DNA from: Bacillota bacterium
GTDB taxonomy: Bacteria; Bacillota; Clostridia; Lachnospirales; Anaerotignaceae
DNA length: 9,855 nucleotides
Direction: 5' to 3'
NCBI GenBank assembly: GCA_023413275.1
Contig: JAEZPX010000239.1
Span: 1-9,855, forward strand
The notes below the pieces were generated by a model. That model saw only the letters and a list, made by a program, of their open reading frames with translations, was not told where the DNA came from and searched no databases. The translations under genes and the position numbers were made by a program. Positions 1 through 6,291 of this stretch are shown in pieces (the stretch's first letter is position 1; the number at the start of each line of letters is the position of its first letter).

Positions 1-111
1 ATCACCACCGTCGGGACCGCCATGGGTAATGTATTTGGCTCTATAAAAAGAAACCATACCGTTTCCGCCGTTTCCACCCTTAATATGAATCTTGACTCTA
101 TCTACAAACAT
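1..111 (-). CDS. obg: GTPase Obg, N-terminal 37 codons (partial)
   Basis: Obg is an essential ribosome-associated GTPase linked to 50S assembly and stress signalling. Only the first 37 residues are in the window; the gene continues past base 1. The visible peptide starts MFVDRVKIHIKGGNGGNG and goes on to a GGPDGGD segment. That is the start of the glycine-rich Obg fold, which comes before the GTPase domain in this family. The ATG at 109-111 has an AGAGGTG ribosome binding site at 117-123 with a short spacer. It lies downstream of rplU-prp-rpmA, the usual Bacillota order, but a terminator after rpmA suggests partly separate transcription. Identification rests on the N-terminal signature only, but that signature is highly characteristic. 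Confidence 0.95.
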   Translation of the reverse strand, partial: MFVDRVKIHIKGGNGGNGMVSFYRAKYITHGGPDGGD

Positions 112-130
112 TTTTTCACCTCTTTATGAA

Positions 131-286
131 TTACCTCAAACTGTACATGCCAAGAACTCCGTCTTGAATCTCTTGATAAAATATCCTTAGCTGAAATTTT
201 ACTATGATTAACCGATTAACTTCTACGAAAAGGAATGCCTGCAAAGGCAGCTCACGGTTCAATAAAATTTTATATTCTTCTTCCAT
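131..286 (-). CDS. possible small ORF, 51 aa, upstream of obg
   Basis: This is an open frame of 51 codons starting MEEEYKILLN and ending GMYSLR, with a TAA 19 bp before the obg start. I do not recognise the product. An in-frame TAG lies two codons before the ATG, so the frame cannot be extended upstream. The ribosome binding site is poor: AGGTG at 300-304 is 13 nt away, and an AGGG is too close. Some Clostridia carry a small Spo0B-like gene between rpmA and obg, so the position is suggestive. I see no convincing Spo0B histidine-box motif. An open frame of this length in AT-rich DNA can easily occur by chance. Confidence 0.22.
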   Translation of the reverse strand: MEEEYKILLNRELPLQAFLFVEVNRLIIVKFQLRIFYQEIQDGVLGMYSLR

Positions 287-312
287 TCCCTACAAGCTTC
301 ACCTTTTTCCCA

Positions 313-332
313 AAAAGCAATATTTTGCTTTT
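313..332. repeat. secondary AT-rich hairpin behind the rpmA terminator
   Basis: The inverted repeat AAAAGCAA / TTGCTTTT (313-320 and 325-332) has a 4-nt loop. Its low G+C makes it weak, but it stands just downstream of the main rpmA terminator on the minus strand and could act as a back-up stop or 3'-end stabiliser. The function is an inference from position only. Confidence 0.35.
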
Positions 333-336
333 CACG

Positions 337-369
337 AAAAAAGCTTCAAATGGTATCATTTGAAGCCTT
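337..369 (-). terminator. intrinsic terminator after rpmA
   Basis: A perfect 10-bp inverted repeat, GCTTCAAATG / CATTTGAAGC (343-352 and 357-366), surrounds a 4-nt loop. On the minus strand it is followed at once by six T residues (337-342). The stem can extend by one G-U and two A-U pairs on the minus-strand RNA. It starts about 10 bp after the rpmA stop, so it should end the rplU-prp-rpmA transcript. Confidence 0.85.
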
Positions 370-377
370 CGCAATTC

Positions 378-668
378 TTATTCAGCGATTTCGATAGGAT
401 AAACAGAAACCTGTTTCTTATCTCTGCCTTTTCTTTCATACTTCACACGGCCATCAACCAAGGCAAATAAAGTGTCATTGCCACCTTTACCAACGTTTGT
501 ACCGGGGTGAATCTTTGTGCCTCTTTGTGTGTATAAGATATTACCAGCCAAAACAAACTGACCATCTGCACGTTTTGCGCCAAGTCTTTTTGCATTAGAG
601 TCACGACCGTTCTTTGTGGAACCGCCACCCTTATGATGCGCGAAGAACTGAAGGTTTAATCTGAACAT
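378..668 (-). CDS. rpmA: 50S ribosomal protein L27 with cleavable N-terminal extension
   Basis: L27 is a large-subunit protein near the peptidyl-transferase centre; its mature N-terminus reaches toward the P site. The 96-residue product begins MFRLNLQFF followed by AHHKGGGSTKNGRDS. The second part is where L27 starts in bacteria without an extension. The LNLQFF segment is the known Bacillota pre-sequence cut by the Prp protease between FF and A/S, which would remove nine residues here. The body has the expected GAKRADGQFVLAGNI and RGTKIHPGTNVGKG motifs. I chose the ATG at 666-668 over a GTG one codon upstream because AAGGAGGTG (675-683) sits 6 nt before it and Bacillota L27 starts with this M-x-x-LNLQFF pattern. 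Prp is encoded immediately upstream, with the ribosome binding site of rpmA abutting the prp stop. A terminator follows. Confidence 0.97.
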   Translation of the reverse strand: MFRLNLQFFAHHKGGGSTKNGRDSNAKRLGAKRADGQFVLAGNILYTQRGTKIHPGTNVGKGGNDTLFALVDGRVKYERKGRDKKQVSVYPIEIAE

Positions 669-671
669 CAC

Positions 672-1004
672 TTACACCTCCTTATCAATCAAAGTAAAAT
701 ACCGTTTATATTCCGTTTCTATTGCTGACAAGCCAATCTCAAGCGTTTGCAATAAAAGCTGAGTGTCATGGTCTGCCATACCCTCTAAAGGGAAAAGGAC
801 TTTGAGAAAACCGCCGTTCTTTTCATCCGCTTCACAGCGAAATGGAATTTCCGTAAATTGCTCAATGGCATTTATGGTATTCAACGTCAGTACAGATACA
901 GCGGAACAAACAATGTCTCTGCCGCTTTTTGCGTACTCTGCATGCCCGGTTAGCTCAACTCCGCAGATTTTTCCGTCTTTACGATAAATAATAGCTCTTA
1001 TCAT
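672..1004 (-). CDS. prp: ribosomal-processing cysteine protease Prp (YsxB family)
   Basis: Prp is a small cysteine protease that removes the N-terminal extension of L27 in Bacillota; cleavage is needed for a functional ribosome. The 110-residue product shows the family signature: GHAEYAKSGRDIVCSAVS, with the catalytic histidine at H21 and cysteine at C33, 12 residues apart as in the characterised enzyme. It sits between rplU and rpmA, the gene for its substrate, the standard arrangement. Only two bases separate the rplU stop from this ATG, and I see no good ribosome binding site before it. Translation is therefore probably coupled to rplU. Length and motifs are normal for the family. Confidence 0.95.
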   Translation of the reverse strand: MIRAIIYRKDGKICGVELTGHAEYAKSGRDIVCSAVSVLTLNTINAIEQFTEIPFRCEADEKNGGFLKVLFPLEGMADHDTQLLLQTLEIGLSAIETEYKRYFTLIDKEV

Positions 1005-1006
1005 AA

Positions 1007-1312
1007 TTAGATAGATTTGATCTGTAATTTTGTGAAAGGCTGTCTATGGCCTCTTTTTTTGTGAAAGCCTTTTTTGGATTTGTACTTATAAATAATAACC
1101 TTTTTCTCCTTGCCATCACCAATTACAGAAGCTGTAACAGCGGCACCGTCAACATAAGGAGCACCTACTTTAACGTCACCGTCTTTCGCTAAAACAAGAA
1201 CCTTGTCGAATGTAAAATCCTGACCTGCTTCAACGCCTAACTTTTCAACTGTGATGACATCACCTTCAGCTACCTTATACTGCTTACCACCTGTTTCGAT
1301 AATTGCGTACAT
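1007..1312 (-). CDS. rplU: 50S ribosomal protein L21
   Basis: L21 is a large-subunit protein that binds 23S rRNA, near L20 in the assembled particle. The 101-residue product begins MYAIIETGGKQYKVAEGD, the near-universal L21 start, and ends with a basic KSKKGFHKKRGHRQ stretch followed by FTKLQIKSI. The ATG at 1310-1312 is preferred over one six codons upstream because GAGGAGGTG (1318-1326) lies 5 nt before it and family members start at MYAII. It is the first gene of rplU-prp-rpmA, driven by the strong promoter at 1406-1434 through a structured leader. Confidence 0.98.
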   Translation of the reverse strand: MYAIIETGGKQYKVAEGDVITVEKLGVEAGQDFTFDKVLVLAKDGDVKVGAPYVDGAAVTASVIGDGKEKKVIIYKYKSKKGFHKKRGHRQPFTKLQIKSI

Positions 1313-1326
1313 ATGAACACCTCCTC

Positions 1327-1400
1327 GCAATTTACTCGCCGAATACGGTAACCAAAGCCATTCTTTGATTTTAAAACCTCTCCGTGCGGCTGAACATACT
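1327..1400 (-). promoter_or_regulatory. probable L21 leader (autoregulatory 5' UTR of rplU)
   Basis: The expected transcript leader folds well on the minus strand. An outer stem pairs GCCG (1387-1390) with CGGC (1338-1341). After an internal loop of C versus AUU, an inner stem pairs ACGG (1382-1385) with CCGU (1345-1348). These enclose a hairpin whose core CAAAG / CUUUG (1363-1367 and 1353-1357) extends to 8 bp with flanking A-U and U-G pairs. It lies between the promoter and the ribosome binding site of rplU-prp-rpmA, exactly where the L21 leader family described in Bacillota is found. Position and foldability are seen here; family membership and feedback control by L21 are inferred and need a covariance-model search. 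Confidence 0.65.
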
Positions 1401-1405
1401 TCATA

Positions 1406-1434
1406 ATAGTATCACAGCAAAAAAAACATGTCAA
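1406..1434 (-). promoter_or_regulatory. strong sigma-A promoter of rplU-prp-rpmA
   Basis: On the minus strand, TTGACA (1429-1434) and TACTAT (1406-1411) are separated by exactly 17 bp, and a TG one base before the -10 makes it an extended -10 as well. The predicted start is near 1399-1400, giving a leader of roughly 88 nt. The -35 box starts only 6 bp beyond the stop codon of the TPR gene. Confidence 0.88.
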
Positions 1435-1440
1435 CAAAAA

Positions 1441-4212
1441 CTATTCTAATTCATGCCCATTTTTTACGGAAAAATAAGCTTTACTGTCGCCGCTTTTCCA
1501 CAAAAGCTCACGCAAAAGCTGAATGCCTTCTTTCGTCATGCATTTTTTACCAGTTAAATTTTCTCCATATGCCAATTTCAAAGCTTCCAAAGCTTTTTCT
1601 TCCAATCCGGCCAAAGCATATAGCCTTCCAACCTTATCACAAACCTTGCCAAAACTTTCTGTTGTTATTCCATTTTTCCCTGCTAAAATCAACACATGAT
1701 CCAGCATTGTCTCCCCTTCTTGGATATTCCCAATTTGAATATGAAGACTTGCAACCCGCAGAAGCATTTTACCGAATCTTTCCGTTTCCCCTTCACGGTT
1801 TCTAATTGACACAGCTAACACATAATAAAGCTCCATGGCTTCCTTATGACGTTCAAAAGCAGTCAAAATTTTACCAATTTTTATAATCCGATTATCTCTG
1901 GAAGCGCATTCTGGCAGATTCAGCTCTTTATAAAGATGATTCCAAGAATGATAAAATCCCAAAGCCGTTGTCATTTCACCTTTTTTATAAAAATAGTCTC
2001 CAATATGACCCAGTACACGACAATTCTCCCATGAGTGCTTATCTCCATATTCTGCAATAAATTCTTTTGCATTTACAAATTTTTGTAGTGCTTTTTCTTC
2101 ATCCCCATACAGCAAAAGCACCTCACCCAATCGAATGCAGGTTCTTGCATAATACGTAGGCTCAGCATACTTTTCCGCTAAGGTATACCAATAGATAGCC
2201 TCATTTTTTTGACCAAGGCGCTGATACATCTCCCCCAAAGAGAACACTGCAAATGCCATTTTTCCATTTTCCAAACTTCCTTTGGCACTGCTTTTCTCAT
2301 AAAGCTGGGTCATAAATGTAATGGCGTCCTCAAGACTTTTTCGCTCACTGTCCCGCATACGCCTTCTCGCCGGCCGATTGGCTGGAATAAGGACATTTCT
2401 TCCAACTCCATATACTTCCTTTAGTTGAAGATATCTTTCATTGGGCATCAATCCACTTTGTATCAGTTTTTCTTCCGCCTTAATTGCATATTTTCTTGCC
2501 CTTTCTTTATCTCCCAATCTGAAGCAACAATTACTCATGGCCAGAAGAGTGCAGGCGGAAATTCTTTGCTCTTCAGGTGACTCTTCAAAATTCATATCAT
2601 TGCGTTCTTTGTAAAGCTGCAGCGCATAATTACAGTCTCCCCTGCAAAGGCAAATCTCTGCAAAAGCCTCCAAGGTCTCAATATAAATTGGATTATCCCT
2701 ATCAAGGGTGTCTCTTTGCAGCCTTAGGGCTTCTTCTAAATATTTACCCGCTGAGGCCAAATCACCGGATTTTTGATATGCAATCCCTAAATTTTTAAGC
2801 ACCTCACCATATTCGGAATGTCGTTTTCCCAAGGCATTTCTTGCAATTTCCTCCATCTCAAGGCAAATTAACACTGCCTTCGTATATTCTTCTTGCTTTT
2901 GACGAACCTGTACAAGAGCATTCATTATTGAAATTACAGGTTTCTTATTTGCACAGGTAAAAGCATTTCTTATTCTTAGGGCATTTTCATATAGAAATGC
3001 CGCCGCTTCATAAGAACCATGTTGCTCAAATATACAGGCAAATTCAAACCATAACTGTGCCAGAATTGTTTGATTTTCCAAAGAATCTTTTTCCAAAATA
3101 TCAAGAGCTTGTTTATAATAAGTTAGCGCCTGCATGCAGTCTTCCATTTTTGCCATGATTTGACCCATTTGAACATAGCTTTTTACACTTTTGCACTTAT
3201 GCTGTGTTTCAAAGGCTTCTCTTAAAGAAAAAGCCTTTTTCCCTATCTCCAAGGCTTTTGCAAAATCTTTCATTCCACAATAATCTAGAGCTATTTTATC
3301 TAGGAAATCAAAATACAATAAATGATTCTGTCCGAATTTTTTCTCAATGATTTCCATTCCCGTGATATGTAGTTGAAAGGATTTTTCAAATTGACCATCC
3401 TTATAGCATAAATCAGCCAAGTAACTTAAATGATTCACATAATCTAAATGACCTTGCTGAAAAATTTGTCTGTGCACCTCAACGGCACGCTCACAATATT
3501 CCACGGCAAGGCCTGTAAGTTCTGCCTTTTCACAAACAAAAGCTAGCGCAATGGAATTGTTTATAAAGGCTAAGTTTCGGTTGCCCAGCTTTTTTTCCAT
3601 GATATCCAATGCAAGCTCATAGTTATAAATTGCTTTTTTATAATTCCCCGTTTTATCATAACAGCGTGCCATAGAGGAATGGATATCTGCCAGATCCATT
3701 ATCTGCAAAGAACGGCAATCCAAGCTTTTCTCCAATGCCTGTCCATGGCTTTCCAGAGCCTTGTCATACTCCTTCAGACTTTCATAACAATTTCCTAAAT
3801 TGTACAAAGTATGGATATAATCCTTGTGATTTTGACCCAACCTACGTCCGCGCACTTTTAGAACCTGCAAATGAGTATTTAATGCTTCTTCGTGTCTATC
3901 CAAATTGCTGTAGACAATGGCTAAATTGTTTAATGAATCCGCATATCCCCGTGAATCACCTTTATATGCTTTTTTTAGTTCTGCCCCTCGACCATAGTAT
4001 TCTGCCGCCTTTTCATAGTATCCCAACTCATCAAATATAACGGCAACATTGTGAAAATCCCCTCCCAAATCGTTCTGGGCATCCTCCCCATTCTTTTTAT
4101 TAAGCTCTAACAAATGTTCCCCAAGAAACAATGCTCTTTTGTAATCACCTTCTTTATATGACTCCACCAAGTTTTTTCGCAGCTCTCTTATCTCAGCTAA
4201 ATAAGACTTCAT
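1441..4212 (-). CDS. large tetratricopeptide-repeat protein, 923 aa, function unknown
   Basis: This looks like an almost pure TPR solenoid, without a recognisable enzymatic domain, signal peptide or membrane segment. Repeat starts recur at about residues 90, 132, 174, 216, 258, 300, 343, 384, 426, 468 and 510. That is a steady 42-residue period, as in kinesin-light-chain type TPRs rather than the usual 34. Typical units are LNNLAIVYSNLDRHEEALN and LYNLGNCYESLKEYDKALE. A basic linker with RPARRRMR (about 600-625) separates some 13 N-terminal repeats from about six C-terminal ones (650-885). TPR solenoids bind peptides or partner proteins, so a scaffold or sensor role is the safest inference. 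I chose the ATG at 4210-4212, 8 nt after AGGG, over a GTG at 4219-4221, which has no spacer. It starts 14 bp after the recX stop, so the two are probably co-transcribed. No terminator is visible after it. The partner is unknown. Confidence 0.85.
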   Translation of the reverse strand: MKSYLAEIRELRKNLVESYKEGDYKRALFLGEHLLELNKKNGEDAQNDLGGDFHNVAVIFDELGYYEKAAEYYGRGAELKKAYKGDSRGYADSLNNLAIVYSNLDRHEEALNTHLQVLKVRGRRLGQNHKDYIHTLYNLGNCYESLKEYDKALESHGQALEKSLDCRSLQIMDLADIHSSMARCYDKTGNYKKAIYNYELALDIMEKKLGNRNLAFINNSIALAFVCEKAELTGLAVEYCERAVEVHRQIFQQGHLDYVNHLSYLADLCYKDGQFEKSFQLHITGMEIIEKKFGQNHLLYFDFLDKIALDYCGMKDFAKALEIGKKAFSLREAFETQHKCKSVKSYVQMGQIMAKMEDCMQALTYYKQALDILEKDSLENQTILAQLWFEFACIFEQHGSYEAAAFLYENALRIRNAFTCANKKPVISIMNALVQVRQKQEEYTKAVLICLEMEEIARNALGKRHSEYGEVLKNLGIAYQKSGDLASAGKYLEEALRLQRDTLDRDNPIYIETLEAFAEICLCRGDCNYALQLYKERNDMNFEESPEEQRISACTLLAMSNCCFRLGDKERARKYAIKAEEKLIQSGLMPNERYLQLKEVYGVGRNVLIPANRPARRRMRDSERKSLEDAITFMTQLYEKSSAKGSLENGKMAFAVFSLGEMYQRLGQKNEAIYWYTLAEKYAEPTYYARTCIRLGEVLLLYGDEEKALQKFVNAKEFIAEYGDKHSWENCRVLGHIGDYFYKKGEMTTALGFYHSWNHLYKELNLPECASRDNRIIKIGKILTAFERHKEAMELYYVLAVSIRNREGETERFGKMLLRVASLHIQIGNIQEGETMLDHVLILAGKNGITTESFGKVCDKVGRLYALAGLEEKALEALKLAYGENLTGKKCMTKEGIQLLRELLWKSGDSKAYFSVKNGHELE

Positions 4213-4226
4213 GATCCACACCCTGC

Positions 4227-4844
4227 CTATTGTTGATTCATTTCCTCAAAAGCATCCTTTATTACTCCATAGGAATAACCCTTGCGTTGCAAAAAACCAT
4301 ATAACTGCTTCTTCTTTTTCTCATCCGGCGGCCACTGACCTCTTGTTTTTTTCTCCAGCCATTTCACCGCATCTTTTGTTTCACAAAAATCCACTTGCTC
4401 TAAAACTTCTTCACAAATTTCCTCAGAAATCCCCCTTTGCATCAACTCCATGCGCAATGCATAAGCCCCTCTTGGGCTTAAATGCAGGCGATCCTTTATA
4501 TATCGATTGGCATACTCTCTATCATCGGTATAATGATATTTATTTAAAAAAATCATCACTTCTTCGATGATTTCTTCCGAAAATTCACTTTCCATGAGTT
4601 TTTGCCTTACTTCTTTTTCCGTGCGCAACTTGTACCCGATAAAATGTAATGCCTTGTTCTGGGCCTGAATATAAATCAGACTTCTCTGAATAAAGGTTAC
4701 TGTTTTTTCGGGTATTTCACTGCCTTCTTTAATATGAAAATATTCCATATCACCCATGGAAAGGGCAAATACGTATTCTCCGTCAATAAAAATATTGTAT
4801 TTAGAGATATCTCTTTTTTGAGGTATAATTTTTGTTACAAGCAT
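4227..4844 (-). CDS. recX: regulatory protein RecX
   Basis: RecX binds RecA filaments and modulates, usually inhibits, RecA strand exchange and coprotease activity. The 205-residue product has the RecX core in its second half: ALHFIGYKLRTEKEVRQKL (about 65-83), a DDREYANRYI segment around 107-116, and LSPRGAYALRMELMQRGIS (about 122-140), matching the repeated three-helix modules of the family. The N-terminal 55 residues form a beta-rich extension also seen in longer Bacillota RecX proteins. The ATG at 4842-4844 has TAAGGAGA (4853-4860) 8 nt upstream. It lies downstream of recA but behind a terminator, so it has its own promoter (4868-4876) and probably leads a recX-TPR unit. Confidence 0.93.
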   Translation of the reverse strand: MLVTKIIPQKRDISKYNIFIDGEYVFALSMGDMEYFHIKEGSEIPEKTVTFIQRSLIYIQAQNKALHFIGYKLRTEKEVRQKLMESEFSEEIIEEVMIFLNKYHYTDDREYANRYIKDRLHLSPRGAYALRMELMQRGISEEICEEVLEQVDFCETKDAVKWLEKKTRGQWPPDEKKKKQLYGFLQRKGYSYGVIKDAFEEMNQQ

Positions 4845-4867
4845 TGGATTTTTCTCCTTATTATTTC

Positions 4868-4896
4868 ATTATAACACAATTTTTTTCCTTTCACTA
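4868..4896 (-). promoter_or_regulatory. extended -10 promoter of recX
   Basis: The minus strand reads TGTTATAAT (4868-4876), a consensus -10 with an extended TG motif. The -35 position 17 bp upstream (4891-4896, TAGTGA) matches only three of six consensus bases, which extended -10 promoters tolerate. The predicted start near 4861 leaves a 5' UTR of only about 17 nt containing the ribosome binding site. I see no LexA-type box here. Confidence 0.7.
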
Positions 4897-4982
4897 TCAC
4901 AATTCGGCATAAAATGATTCCAGTTTTCGACAGTCTGTTTACCTTAGGAATTTCTCTTAATCAAATTCACGTAATTACCATT

Positions 4983-5033
4983 AAAAAAGCCCGCTTGCAA
5001 GGGCCACCTTTTCCTTGCAATACGGGCTTTTAT
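4983..5033. terminator. strong bidirectional terminator after recA
   Basis: GCCCG (4989-4993) pairs with CGGGC (5023-5027). Inside, TTGCAAGG (4995-5002) pairs with CCTTGCAA (5013-5020) around a 10-nt loop, with a C versus TA internal loop. The stem is flanked by A and T runs on both sides, giving six T residues on the minus strand. It lies about 40 bp beyond the recA stop and should separate recA from recX transcription. Confidence 0.88.
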
Positions 5034-5071
5034 TTTGAATGTACCTATAGAATCTTTTTATGAAAAATTCA

Positions 5072-6223
5072 TCACTCTAAATCCAATTCTTCCATTTCAG
5101 ATTCGTTTTCTGCCGTGTTAAAAATGCCTTGCACTTCCTGTGTCTTTCCATCCGTCAGATTTCCATCTAAACCCTGTCCAGACGTTTCTGCCATAGAAAA
5201 CAGACCGTAATGCTCCCTCACTGCATTTTCCACCTCAAGGCAGATATCTTCATGCTCCTGCAAAAATTGCTTTGCATTCTCCCTGCCCTGACCAATTCTT
5301 GTTTCCTTATAGGAGAACCAAGAACCGCTTTTGTTAATAATGCTTACCTCTGAGGCCAAATCTAATATATCTCCATACTTAGAAATGCCCTGACCATAAA
5401 TAATATCAAATTCCGCCGTTTTAAATGGTGGAGCCACTTTGTTTTTTGCTACCTTAACCTTAACCCTGTTTCCAATAAGCTCTGTTCCTTGTTTCAGCAC
5501 ATCCGCCTTTCTGATGTCGATACGAACAGAGGCATAAAATTTAAGGGCACGACCACCTGTAGTTGTTTCAGGGCTGCCATAAATAACGCCGATTTTCTCT
5601 CTCAACTGGTTAATAAAAACCACGGTGCATTTAGATTTATTTGTAATACCCGTCAGCTTTCTTAAGGCCTGACTCATCAATCTGGCCTGGAGACCCACAT
5701 GGGATTCCCCCATTTCACCTTCAATTTCTGCCTTAGGAACCAATGCCGCAACAGAATCCACAATGACAATATCAATAGCACCACAGCGCACCATGGTTTC
5801 TGCAATTTCTAAAGCCTGCTCACCATTATCAGGCTGGGAGATATACAATTCATCAATATTAACCCCCAGAGCCTTGGCATAAACAGGGTCCATAGCATGT
5901 TCGGCATCTATATAACCGGCAATCCCCCCTCTTTTTTGAACCTCTGCAACCATATGAAGGGCAACGGTTGTTTTACCTGAAGATTCGGGGCCATAAATTT
6001 CTATAATTCTGCCCTTTGGTATACCACCAACACCTAAGGCCACATCCAGGCTTAAAGAACCGGTAGGTGTTACCTCCACATTCATCTGGCGACTGCTGTC
6101 ACCAAGCTTCATCACAGCACCCTTGCCAAATTGTTTTTCAATATAACCCAACGCCGCAGACAGCGCCTTATCCTTATCCTCAAATCTAATGTCATCTTTT
6201 TTTGAATCGTCTTTTTTTGCCAA
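5072..6223 (-). CDS. recA: recombinase RecA
   Basis: RecA is the ATP-dependent strand-exchange protein of homologous recombination and the coprotease that triggers LexA self-cleavage. The 383-residue product has Walker A GPESSGKT (78-85), the catalytic-glutamate segment YIDAEHA (E108), Walker B IVIVDS (152-157), and the L2/filament region FINQLREKIGVIYGSPETTTGGRALKFY (203-230). It ends in an acidic tail (ESEMEELDLE), which in other RecAs tempers DNA binding. The start is a TTG at 6221-6223. No ATG or GTG exists in frame between it and the in-frame TAA at 6266-6268, and GAGAGGGTG (6232-6240) lies 8 nt upstream. It follows cinA and a transporter gene but has its own LexA-boxed promoter; a terminator follows. 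Length and motifs are normal. Confidence 0.99.
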   Translation of the reverse strand: MAKKDDSKKDDIRFEDKDKALSAALGYIEKQFGKGAVMKLGDSSRQMNVEVTPTGSLSLDVALGVGGIPKGRIIEIYGPESSGKTTVALHMVAEVQKRGGIAGYIDAEHAMDPVYAKALGVNIDELYISQPDNGEQALEIAETMVRCGAIDIVIVDSVAALVPKAEIEGEMGESHVGLQARLMSQALRKLTGITNKSKCTVVFINQLREKIGVIYGSPETTTGGRALKFYASVRIDIRKADVLKQGTELIGNRVKVKVAKNKVAPPFKTAEFDIIYGQGISKYGDILDLASEVSIINKSGSWFSYKETRIGQGRENAKQFLQEHEDICLEVENAVREHYGLFSMAETSGQGLDGNLTDGKTQEVQGIFNTAENESEMEELDLE

Positions 6224-6247
6224 TTGACATTCACCCTCTCTAAGAAA

Positions 6248-6261
6248 CGAACTAATGTTCT
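6248..6261. promoter_or_regulatory. LexA (SOS) box at the recA promoter
   Basis: CGAACTAATGTTCT contains the perfect palindrome GAAC-N4-GTTC (6249-6260), the core of the Gram-positive LexA/DinR operator. It begins 1 bp downstream of the -10 box and spans the predicted start near 6256, so bound LexA would block initiation. The core and position are seen here; LexA binding is inferred from the known recA autoregulation. Confidence 0.87.
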
Positions 6262-6262
6262 T

Positions 6263-6291
6263 ATATTAACTTATTTTCTCCTCCGTGTCAA
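6263..6291 (-). promoter_or_regulatory. sigma-A promoter of recA
   Basis: On the minus strand TTGACA (6286-6291) and TAATAT (6263-6268) are separated by exactly 17 bp. The -35 and spacer lie in the last codons of the upstream transporter gene, and the -10 overlaps its TAA stop codon (6266-6268). Confidence 0.88.

Noticed and set aside
1428..1805. Plus-strand open frame opposite the 3' end of the TPR gene, starting in the rplU promoter
   Set aside because: It is antisense to a well-supported repeat protein, starts in the -35 region of rplU, and encodes low-complexity peptide without family features.
1441..4212. CRISPR array or DNA-level tandem repeat in the TPR gene
   Set aside because: The 126-bp periodicity exists only at protein level. 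The DNA units have diverged, with no identical repeats or spacers.
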